This document shows, in pieces, positions 57,661 through 64,000 of a stretch of DNA of 64,000 nucleotides. Positions within the stretch are counted from its first letter, which is position 1. The number at the start of each line of letters is the position of its first letter. The notes below the pieces were generated by a model. The model saw nothing but the letters and a program-made list of their open reading frames with translations. It had not been told where the DNA came from and did not search any database. The translations under genes and the position numbers were made by a program. Location of the stretch: positions 1-64,000 of the forward strand of contig NZ_JALJRY010000032.1 of assembly GCF_024519455.1 (NCBI RefSeq), read 5' to 3'. The stretch is from Streptomyces sp. STR69. Its GTDB lineage: Bacteria; Actinomycetota; Actinomycetes; Streptomycetales; Streptomycetaceae.

Positions 57661-57784
57661 ACTTGGGCAATGATCGGGAAATCGCATATTGACAGGCTGC
57701 CCGGCATGAATCGCGGCGCTCCAGTGCCGCTGCGCCGCAGCACCCGCAAGTGCGACGAATGACCCACCCCGAAGGATGTGGCCC

Positions 57785-58813
57785 GTGACCTTCAAGGCTG
57801 AGTACATCTGGATCGACGGCACCCAGCCGACGGCCAAGCTCCGTTCCAAGACGAAGATTCTGGCCGACGACGCCAAGGGCGCCGAGCTCCCGATCTGGGG
57901 CTTCGACGGGTCGTCCACAAACCAGGCCGAGGGGCACTCCTCGGACCGCGTGCTCAAGCCGGTCGCCAGCTTCCCGGACCCGATCCGCGGCGGCGACGAC
58001 ATCCTCGTCATGTGCGAGGTCCTCGAGATCGACATGACGCCGCACGAGTCCAACACCCGTGCCGCGCTCGTCGAGGTCTCCGAGAAGTTCGCCGCGCAGG
58101 AGCCGATCTTCGGCATCGAGCAGGAGTACACCTTCTTCGACGGCGCCCGTCCGCTGGGCTTCCCCGAGGGCGGCTTCCCGGCGCCCCAGGGCGGCTACTA
58201 CTGCGGTGTCGGCGCCGACGAGATCTTCGGCCGCGAGATCGTCGAGGCCCACCTGGAGAACTGCCTCAAGGCCGGTCTCGCGATCTCCGGCATCAACGCC
58301 GAGGTCATGCCCGGCCAGTGGGAGTTCCAGGTCGGCCCGGTCTCCCCGCTGGAGGTCTCCGACCACCTGTGGATCGCCCGCTGGCTGCTCTACCGCACCG
58401 CCGAGGACTTCGGCATCTCCGCGACCCTCGACCCCAAGCCGGTCAAGGGCGACTGGAACGGCGCGGGCGCGCACACCAACTTCTCCACCAAGGCGATGCG
58501 TGAGGGCTACGACGCGATCATCACCGCGTGCGAGTCCCTCGGCGAGGGCTCCAAGCCCCTCGACCACGTCAAGCACTACGGCGCCGGCATCGACGACCGC
58601 CTGACGGGCCTGCACGAGACCGCCCCGTGGAACGAGTACTCCTACGGCGTCTCCAACCGCGGCGCCTCGGTGCGTATCCCGTGGCAGGTCGAGAAGGACG
58701 GCAAGGGCTACATCGAGGACCGCCGTCCGAACGCCAACGTCGACCCGTATCTCGTGACGCGCCTCATCGTCGACACGTGCTGCTCCGCTCTGGAGAAGGC
58801 CGGCCAGGTCTGA
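57785..58813 (+). CDS. glnII: Glutamine synthetase type II
   Basis: A eukaryote-like octameric/decameric glutamine synthetase of 342 residues, typical for Streptomyces and for nitrogen-fixing bacteria. Landmarks are ELPIWGFDGSSTNQAEG, FGIEQEYTFFD, GQWEFQVGP, GAGAHTNFSTKAMRE and RGASVRIP. It lacks the adenylylation Tyr of type I, so it is controlled by transcription. GTG 57785 follows GAAGGA. A hairpin terminator follows. Confidence 0.97.
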   Translation: MTFKAEYIWIDGTQPTAKLRSKTKILADDAKGAELPIWGFDGSSTNQAEGHSSDRVLKPVASFPDPIRGGDDILVMCEVLEIDMTPHESNTRAALVEVSEKFAAQEPIFGIEQEYTFFDGARPLGFPEGGFPAPQGGYYCGVGADEIFGREIVEAHLENCLKAGLAISGINAEVMPGQWEFQVGPVSPLEVSDHLWIARWLLYRTAEDFGISATLDPKPVKGDWNGAGAHTNFSTKAMREGYDAIITACESLGEGSKPLDHVKHYGAGIDDRLTGLHETAPWNEYSYGVSNRGASVRIPWQVEKDGKGYIEDRRPNANVDPYLVTRLIVDTCCSALEKAGQV

Positions 58814-58829
58814 TCCGCCCCGCACCTGC

Positions 58830-58868
58830 GCGAGGGGGCGTCCACCGTCACGGTGGGCGCCCCCTCGC
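58830..58868 (+). terminator. glnII terminator, 18-base stem
   Basis: GCGAGGGGGCGTCCACCG and CGGTGGGCGCCCCCTCGC with loop TCA and one mismatch, 17 bases after the stop. Confidence 0.9.
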
Positions 58869-58898
58869 GTTGTCAGTGGCGCGTGCGAGTCTTGATCC

Positions 58899-59831
58899 AT
58901 GGACAGCAACGGGGGCATCGACAAGGACCTCGACATCAAGGTCGAGACGGAGAACGGGCAGACGTACACGCGGACTTCGGCGGTACGGCTGCGGGAGGTG
59001 GTGGCGCGGATCGGGGGCGCCCGCGACCGTTTCCTGATCGTGCAGCGGATACCCGACCTCCCGGACGTGTTCGCGCAGGTGTGGCACGAGGAGGGCGGGG
59101 ACTACCGGCTGGAACACCGCCTGAGCGAGGACGAGTTCTACGGCACGAACCTCACGGATCCCGTGCGCGTGGCGGAGCTGCTGACCGCCTGGGCACGGCA
59201 GACGGCCCGCTGGCACGCGGGCCTCGGCTGGGAGCCGGTCGACCTGGGGCCCCGGGAGGAGGTGCCCGAGCTGCCGGACGAGGTACGGGAGAAGGTCGAG
59301 GAGCGGGTCAGGACACGGCTGCGCTGCGGCTACGACGACCGGAGGACGCTGACCGAGATCGCCGAGGACTACCTGGTCAAGGGCGACGAGCGGCCGGTCT
59401 CCCGTGCGCAGGCCGCGCGGCTGGTGGACCGACTGTGGGTGGAGCGGGTGGTCGAGCAGGCGGCCTGGAACGGCGTCACCGACCCGGACCGGCTCACCCG
59501 CGCCTTCGAGACGCTGAACGCGAGCGGCATCACCGCCCGGGAGAACTTCGGCTGCTGCCGAGGGTGCGGCCTCGCGGAGATAGGCGCGAAGCGGGAGGGC
59601 GCCCGGGGGTTCGTCTTCTTCCACGAGCAGGTCACCGAGCACGCCGTCGAGGGGCACGGACTCGCTCTGCACTACGGCGGGTTCGACGGCTCGGACGAGA
59701 CCGCCACGGCCGTCGGGCACGAGGTCCTGGCCGCGCTCCGGAGCGCCGGGCTGTCCGCCGACTGGGACGGCGATCTGGACAAGGCGATCGACGTCAAGCC
59801 GCTGACCTGGCACAGACGGCTGGTGGGATGA
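58899..59831 (+). CDS. Conserved hypothetical protein (DUF6891-like), 310 aa
   Basis: A soluble acidic protein. The C-terminal half has ITARENFGCCRGCGLAEIGA (three Cys) and RGFVFFHEQVTEHAVEGHGL, as in the DUF6891 group of actinobacteria. The N-terminal part (RTSAVRLREVVARIGGARDR) is less distinctive. The CC..C could bind metal. It is between glnII and the GlnRII-like regulator. Function unknown. Confidence 0.78.
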   Translation: MDSNGGIDKDLDIKVETENGQTYTRTSAVRLREVVARIGGARDRFLIVQRIPDLPDVFAQVWHEEGGDYRLEHRLSEDEFYGTNLTDPVRVAELLTAWARQTARWHAGLGWEPVDLGPREEVPELPDEVREKVEERVRTRLRCGYDDRRTLTEIAEDYLVKGDERPVSRAQAARLVDRLWVERVVEQAAWNGVTDPDRLTRAFETLNASGITARENFGCCRGCGLAEIGAKREGARGFVFFHEQVTEHAVEGHGLALHYGGFDGSDETATAVGHEVLAALRSAGLSADWDGDLDKAIDVKPLTWHRRLVG

Positions 59832-60124
59832 GGGGCCGGACGTCAATTTCCCGCCAAGGGGGCGTCCAAGCTGTGAGAGAAGGGTCCTGTTGCGGGCGTG
59901 TGTCTGCTTCAATGGGCCCATGGGCAACTACCAGAAGTGCGGAGCGACGGGTCGCCATGACCTGGAGCCCTTCTGGCCTTCCCGTCAGCACCATGACTTC
60001 GACCGGGTGTGTTGTCGCGCGATGAACGCGCCGGCCCTCTAAAGCCGTACACCCTCGGCCTCCGGCCTGCGCGACTCGATGTACGTCCCTCGACGAACCT
60101 CTCGCGCGAAAGAGCTGACCTCTC
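59832..60124. other. Intergenic region before the GlnRII-like gene
   Basis: A 293-base stretch that holds the possible 40-codon gene at 59920. I see no hairpin or operator. Confidence 0.4.
59920..60042 (+). CDS. Possible Cys/His-rich microprotein (40 aa)
   Basis: Opens MGNYQKCGATGRHDLEPFWP and continues SRQHHDFDRVCCRAMNAPAL. About 80 percent of its codons end in G or C, which is coding-like though less than in neighbours. Three Cys and four His suggest a small metal-binding protein. No ribosome site is visible and an overlapping frame starts at 59912, so the gene is only a proposal. Confidence 0.4.
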   Translation: MGNYQKCGATGRHDLEPFWPSRQHHDFDRVCCRAMNAPAL

Positions 60125-60718
60125 ATGGCGATCATCCGTTCTCTGCCCTCCGCCACTCTCAACGCTCCGGCCCCCTCCCCCGCCCCGAACGGCGCGCGGA
60201 ACCATCTGCGTGCCGTCGACCGGGACGAGGTGATCGACGTCGCGGAGTTCCTGCCGCCGGGTGCCACCTGGCTGCCTGCGCCGCCGCACACACTGCCGAC
60301 CCTGCCGGGGCAGCCGCCGATGGTCGGGTACCTCGTCCTCATCCCGGCCGACAGCCCGCACCTCGCCCGGACCGGGCACCCCGACGTCCTGCCGGACGGC
60401 GTGCCCGGCATCACCGTCGACGCCGAACCGCTCGTCCGTATCGACACCGTGCAGCGCACCGCGCAGCTCAAGGGCGAGGAACTCGACCTCACGTACCTGG
60501 AGTTCGAACTCCTCGCCCACCTGGTTGCCCACCCCAACCGGGTGCACACCCGTGACCAGCTGGTCACCACGGTGTGGGGCTACGGGCACGTGGGCGACGG
60601 CCGTACTGTCGACGTCCACATCGCCCGGCTGCGCCGCAAGCTGGGCGTCGAGCACCGCAAGGCGATCCAGACGGTGCGCCGGGTCGGGTACAAGTACACG
60701 CCGCCGACCGCGCGTTGA
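60125..60718 (+). CDS. glnRII: OmpR-type winged-helix regulator without receiver, GlnRII-like
   Basis: A 197-residue protein. The C-terminal 95 residues are an OmpR/PhoB winged helix (LTYLEFELLAHLVAHPNRVH, DVHIARLRRKLGVEHRKAIQ). The N-terminal 100 residues contain a Pro-rich start and no phosphoacceptor receiver. From memory, S. coelicolor GlnRII (SCO2213), which binds GlnR targets, lies just behind glnII; that position and type fit this gene. The symbol rests on synteny and domain type. Confidence 0.75.
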   Translation: MAIIRSLPSATLNAPAPSPAPNGARNHLRAVDRDEVIDVAEFLPPGATWLPAPPHTLPTLPGQPPMVGYLVLIPADSPHLARTGHPDVLPDGVPGITVDAEPLVRIDTVQRTAQLKGEELDLTYLEFELLAHLVAHPNRVHTRDQLVTTVWGYGHVGDGRTVDVHIARLRRKLGVEHRKAIQTVRRVGYKYTPPTAR

Positions 60719-60777
60719 TCGTCTGCTGACGGCAGATTCGCGTTCCGTTCCGTGGGCCGCGCGGGCAGAGTCGCCGT

Positions 60778-61815
60778 ATGAGACTTCTGGTGCTGGGCGG
60801 TACGGAGTTCGCGGGGCGGGCCGTCGTGGAGGCGGCCCTCGGGCGGGGCTGGGAGGTGACCGTCCTCAATCGGGGACGGCACGCTGTGCTCTTCCGGGGG
60901 ACACCCCCCGGACCCCCGGGCCTACCCGGGGTACGGGCGTTGCGGGGTGACCGCACCGCGCCCGGTGGGCTCGACGCGCTGGCCGAGGGCGAGTGGGACG
61001 CCGTCGTCGACACCTGGTCGGCGGCGCCCCGCGCGGTGCACGACGCTGCGCGGCTGCTCGCCGGGCGGGCGGGCCGGTATGTGTATGTGTCGAGCTGCTC
61101 GGTGTACGCGTGGGCGCCGCCCGCCGGGTACACCGAGGACGCGCCCGTTGTCGAGGGCGCCGAGCCCGACGCCGACAAGACGGACTACGCGCGCGACAAG
61201 CGGGGCGGGGAGCTGGCCGCGCTCGGGGCGTTCGGGGCGGAGCGGTCGGTGTTCGTGCGGGCGGGGCTGATCCTCGGGCCGTACGAGAACATCGGGCGGC
61301 TGCCGTGGTGGCTGACCCGGGTCGCGCGGGGCGGGCCGGTGTTGGCGCCGGGGCCGCGGGGGCTCGCCCTTCAGTACGTGGATGTGCGGGATCTCGCGGA
61401 GTGGGTGCTCGGGTCGGTGGAGCGGGAGTTGAGCGGGGCGTACAACCTGATCTCGCCGCAGGGGCACGCGACGATGGGGTCGTTGTTGGACGCGTGTGTG
61501 CGGGTCACTGGTGGGGGCGCCGAGTTGCGGTGGACCGATCCCGAGGTGGTGCTCGGGGCGGGTATCGAGCCGTGGACTCAGTTGCCGGTGTGGATTCCGG
61601 CCGGCAGCGAGGGGTACGACGCGTTGCACGGCGCGGATGTGTCCCGGGCGGTGGCGACTGGGTTGAGCTGTCGTCCTGTGGAGGAGACGGTGACTGATAC
61701 GTGGGGGTGGTTGCAGGGCATCGGGGGTTCCGCGCCGCAGCGGCCGGATCGGCCGGGGGTGGGGCTTGACCCTGTTGTGGAGGCGAAGGTGCTTGGGGTG
61801 CCGTTCGTGGCGTAG
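60778..61815 (+). CDS. NAD-dependent epimerase/reductase (extended SDR)
   Basis: A 345-residue protein with an N-terminal MRLLVLGGTEFAGRAVVEAA nucleotide motif, DAVVDTWSAAPRAVHDAARL, YVYVSSCSVYAW, and the catalytic-type tyrosine in TDYARDKRGGE (YxxxK). It fits the nucleoside-sugar epimerase or reductase group. The substrate is unknown. Downstream is a dispersed repeat and a two-component system. Confidence 0.9.
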   Translation: MRLLVLGGTEFAGRAVVEAALGRGWEVTVLNRGRHAVLFRGTPPGPPGLPGVRALRGDRTAPGGLDALAEGEWDAVVDTWSAAPRAVHDAARLLAGRAGRYVYVSSCSVYAWAPPAGYTEDAPVVEGAEPDADKTDYARDKRGGELAALGAFGAERSVFVRAGLILGPYENIGRLPWWLTRVARGGPVLAPGPRGLALQYVDVRDLAEWVLGSVERELSGAYNLISPQGHATMGSLLDACVRVTGGGAELRWTDPEVVLGAGIEPWTQLPVWIPAGSEGYDALHGADVSRAVATGLSCRPVEETVTDTWGWLQGIGGSAPQRPDRPGVGLDPVVEAKVLGVPFVA

Positions 61816-61842
61816 TTCGTTGGGTGCGGGCCGGTGGGGGCT

Positions 61843-61866
61843 GGTCGCGCAGTTCCCCGCGCCCCT
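61843..61866. repeat. Dispersed 24-base intergenic repeat, copy E
   Basis: Starts GGTCGCGCAG and ends CCGCGCCCCT, identical to copy B. It lies between the epimerase gene and the histidine kinase gene. Confidence 0.9.
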
Positions 61867-61964
61867 AAAAGCAAAAGCCGCAGGGAACCGGTGTTGGTAG
61901 CGACACCCCCATCACGGTGCGCGGGCCCCGTGACCTTGTCGCCGTGCTCCGTGAGACTGGGCCT

Positions 61965-63182
61965 ATGGACACGAACAGGGCCCGTACAGTCGTCACGGCC
62001 GGGCTGCGCGGCCTCGCCCTCGCTCTCATCTCCCTCTACGGGTCGCTCGTCCTCTTCGTTCTCATGGTCGTCTCCCTTGTGCTCGTGCCTGTGGGAATCG
62101 GGCTGATCACCACGCCCTGGGTGCTGGCCGGCGTGCGGGCGCACGCGAATCGGCGGCGGCTGTTTGCCGTGCAGTGGTGCGGGGTGCGGATTCCGGTGGA
62201 GCCGAGCGGGGCGAAGTCCTGGAAAGTCACCTTCCGGTTGCTCGGCTGGCTGTTCGTCGACATGACCGCCGGGTTCGTCACCGCGCTGGTGCCCGCTGCC
62301 CTGGTGTTCTATCCGCTGGAGGGGTTCGCGTTGGCCTTCGGGCTGTGGCGCGTGTTCACGGACGGGACGTATGTGGGGTGGTGGTACGGGTTCGTGCCGG
62401 TGAGCGGGCAGGGCAGTGCGCTGCTCGCGGGGCTGCTGGGTGTCGCGCTGCTCGTCGCCTCCTACTTCCTCACGCCCGTGCTGCTGCGGATCCACTTTCT
62501 GCTGACGCGTTCTGTGCTCGCTCCGGGGCAGGGTGAACTCGCCGAGCGGGTAAGGGTGTTGACCGAGACCCGGCGGGACGCCGTGGACTCCTCGGCGGCC
62601 GAGCTGCGGCGGATCGAGCGCGATCTGCACGACGGCGCTCAGGCCCGGCTGGTGGCCATGGGGATGGATCTCGGCACGATCGAGGCGCTCATCGAAAAGA
62701 ATCCGGCGAAGGCCAGGGAGCTGCTGGCCCGGACGCGTCAGTCCTCCGCCGAGGCGCTGGGCGAGCTGCGCGACCTCGTGCGCGGTATCCATCCGCCGGT
62801 GCTGGCGGAGCGTGGACTCGGGGATGCCGTAAGGGCGTTGGCGCTGCGGATGCCGGTGCCGACGGAGGTGTACGTGGACATCGGGGGCGGGCGGGCGGAC
62901 GCGCCGGTCGAGTCGGCCGCGTACTTCGCGGTGAGCGAGGTGCTGACCAACGCCGTCAAGCACTCCGGTGCCGACCGGATCTGGGTCGACCTCCGCCACG
63001 CGGAGGGGATGCTGCGGATCTCCGTCACCGACGACGGTGGGGGTGGTGCCGTGGTCGGGGCGGGGTCGGGACTCTCCGGAGTCGGGCGGCGACTCGGTAC
63101 ATTCGACGGCGTCCTGGCCGTCAGCAGCCCCGCGGGCGGTCCCACCGTGGTGACCATGGAGATTCCGTGCGTGTTGTCCTAG
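61965..63182 (+). CDS. Sensor histidine kinase (HisKA_3 type) with N-terminal membrane sensor
   Basis: A 405-residue membrane kinase. The N-terminal 190 residues have about four helices in two pairs and a short loop, as in the putative-sensor family found on actinobacterial kinases. The phosphoacceptor motif is IERDLHDGAQARLVAMGMDL, then FAVSEVLTNAVKHSG and DDGGGGA (HATPase_c). ATG 61965 is used. The response regulator gene overlaps its end by 16 bases, so they form a pair. Confidence 0.93.
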   Translation: MDTNRARTVVTAGLRGLALALISLYGSLVLFVLMVVSLVLVPVGIGLITTPWVLAGVRAHANRRRLFAVQWCGVRIPVEPSGAKSWKVTFRLLGWLFVDMTAGFVTALVPAALVFYPLEGFALAFGLWRVFTDGTYVGWWYGFVPVSGQGSALLAGLLGVALLVASYFLTPVLLRIHFLLTRSVLAPGQGELAERVRVLTETRRDAVDSSAAELRRIERDLHDGAQARLVAMGMDLGTIEALIEKNPAKARELLARTRQSSAEALGELRDLVRGIHPPVLAERGLGDAVRALALRMPVPTEVYVDIGGGRADAPVESAAYFAVSEVLTNAVKHSGADRIWVDLRHAEGMLRISVTDDGGGGAVVGAGSGLSGVGRRLGTFDGVLAVSSPAGGPTVVTMEIPCVLS

Positions 63183-63820
63183 CCGAAGACCTGTTCCTGC
63201 TTCGGGACGGGCTGGTGCGGCTGTTGGAGGCCTACGACTTCGAGATCGCCGCCGCCGTGGAGAGCGGGCCCGAACTCACCGAGGCGCTGGCCGAGTTGGC
63301 GCCGGACGTGGCCGTGGTCGACGTACGGCTGCCGCCCACGCACACCGACGAGGGGCTGCAGTGCGCGTTGCGAGCGCGGCGGGAGCGGCCCGGGTTTCCG
63401 GTGCTGGTGCTGTCGCAGCATGTGGAGCAGTTGTACGCGCGGGAGTTGCTCGCCAACGGGAGTGGCGGGGTGGGCTATCTGCTGAAGGACCGAGTGTTCG
63501 ACGCGGAGCAGTTCGTGGACGCCGTACGGCGGGTGGCGGGCGGCGGGACGGTGATGGATCCGCAGGTGATTCAGCAGTTGCTGGCGCGACGGGCGGCCGA
63601 CGACCGGCCGCTGGGACGGCTGACGCCCCGGGAGGTCGAGGTGCTGGAGCTGATGGCGCAGGGACGGTCGAATGCGGCGATCGCGGGGCAACTCGTCGTG
63701 ACGGAACGGGCGATCGGGAAGCACACGTCCAATATTTTCGCCAAACTGGGGCTGGAGGTCTCGGACGACGACAATCGCCGCGTGCTGGCGGTATTGGCCT
63801 ATTTGGACCAGGAACGCTGA
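63167..63820 (+). CDS. NarL/LuxR-family response regulator
   Basis: A 217-residue regulator: receiver with the phosphoacceptor Asp in VAVVDVRLPPTHTDEG, switch Ser in LVLSQHV and Lys in YLLKDRVF, then a LuxR helix-turn-helix (LTPREVEVLELMAQGRSNAA). The GTG at 63167 starts 16 bases before the kinase stop. Targets could include the gene whose promoter begins right after it. Confidence 0.93.
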   Translation: MRVVLAEDLFLLRDGLVRLLEAYDFEIAAAVESGPELTEALAELAPDVAVVDVRLPPTHTDEGLQCALRARRERPGFPVLVLSQHVEQLYARELLANGSGGVGYLLKDRVFDAEQFVDAVRRVAGGGTVMDPQVIQQLLARRAADDRPLGRLTPREVEVLELMAQGRSNAAIAGQLVVTERAIGKHTSNIFAKLGLEVSDDDNRRVLAVLAYLDQER

Positions 63821-64000
63821 GCACTAGCTGTGAGTTGATCACAACTGCCGGTGTTTAGGGGCCAGTTGAGAGGGGACTTACCCAGGAACCTCTCATCAAT
63901 TTATGAGACGGCTGAACACTCCTGGGACCCCCTGCGTATCAAAGGGAGCCGCTTCACTCCTGTCGGGCGCCTCGCTGCCCCGCAAGGAAGTCAGAGGAGT
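63821..64000 (+). promoter_or_regulatory. Upstream region of a gene beyond the right edge
   Basis: 180 bases without a reading frame of coding type, lower in GC than the genes. The last bases AGTCAGAGGAG look like a ribosome site, so a plus-strand gene probably starts just past the window. The preceding response regulator may control it. Confidence 0.5.

Larger units (their letters stand above)
57376..57784. promoter_or_regulatory. Long region upstream of glnII
   Basis: A 409-base gap. It holds a 14-base-stem hairpin (57445-57478), a possible frameshifted gene remnant on the minus strand (57376-57586), a GlnR-type box (57645-57660) and TTGACA at 57689-57694. The glnII ribosome site GAAGGA is at its end. 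Confidence 0.6.

Noticed and set aside
59912..60025. Alternative frame MGPWATTRSAERRV overlapping the 59920 candidate
   Set aside because: Its codon third positions and composition are less coding-like than the 59920 frame.
1..64000. tRNA or rRNA genes
   Set aside because: No T-loop type sequence (GGTTCGAATCC) or cloverleaf was noticed; I cannot run a scan to exclude all.
1..64000. CRISPR array, prophage, insertion sequence or biosynthetic gene cluster
   Set aside because: No regular spacer pattern, transposase, integrase, PKS/NRPS or phage gene is present.

Overview
The window looks like core chromosome of a Streptomyces species. It is very GC-rich, third codon positions are almost always G or C, many genes start with GTG, and long antisense shadow frames are common. 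As far as I recall, the gene order matches the S. coelicolor stretch around SCO2155-SCO2217. The backbone (ctaC, adenosine-kinase-like gene, HesB protein, DUF3043 protein, cobT/cobS, leucyl aminopeptidase, E2 acyltransferase, TIGR01777 protein, lipB, lipA, DUF4191 protein, RDD protein, glnA) also recalls the Rv2200-Rv2220 order of Mycobacterium tuberculosis, so much of it is probably old actinobacterial core. I see no biosynthetic cluster, prophage, IS element, CRISPR array, tRNA or rRNA.

Layout. 0-8 kb: cytochrome oxidase subunits, a cysteine desulfurase-TusA fusion, a PfkB kinase, an A-type Fe-S carrier and quinolinate synthase (nadA), which is itself an Fe-S enzyme. 8-13 kb: a two-component system, the PspAA-PspA envelope-stress pair, a DUF3043 protein and a methyltransferase that seems to need a CTG start. 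13-21 kb: cobalamin nucleotide-loop assembly (a CobU fusion, cobT, cobS) interleaved with a DUF2156/rhomboid-like membrane pair. 21-31 kb: a secreted GH114-type protein, pepA, then lpd, the dihydrolipoyl acyltransferase, a GntR regulator and aceE (pyruvate dehydrogenase). 31-40 kb: regulators, a FemAB-like transferase, a PGRP amidase divergent from a MarP-like membrane protease, a GNAT protein, a TIGR01777 protein and a FAD oxidoreductase carrying an insert. 40-45 kb: an NsdA-like regulator, lipB and lipA (cofactor supply for the E2), and small proteins. 45-50 kb: an FMN-dependent monooxygenase/reductase pair, an RDD protein and glnA with GlnR boxes. 50-56 kb: HtpX-PspAB (second half of the Psp theme), DUF2252 and HTH_42 proteins. 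56-64 kb: an ArsC-like reductase, a secreted barrel protein, glnII, a GlnRII-like regulator, an epimerase and a second two-component system.

Functional themes are lipoate and pyruvate dehydrogenase, nitrogen assimilation (two glutamine synthetases plus a regulator), cobalamin salvage, Fe-S and NAD synthesis, envelope stress and peptidoglycan. Intergenic regions carry two dispersed repeat families and several strong hairpin terminators. The unusual points are the CTG start, fused or tailed cobalamin enzymes, a rhomboid-like partner of a DUF2156 protein, candidate operators at aceE and nadA, short genes easily missed, and at least one gene remnant. I found no convincing new multi-gene system.
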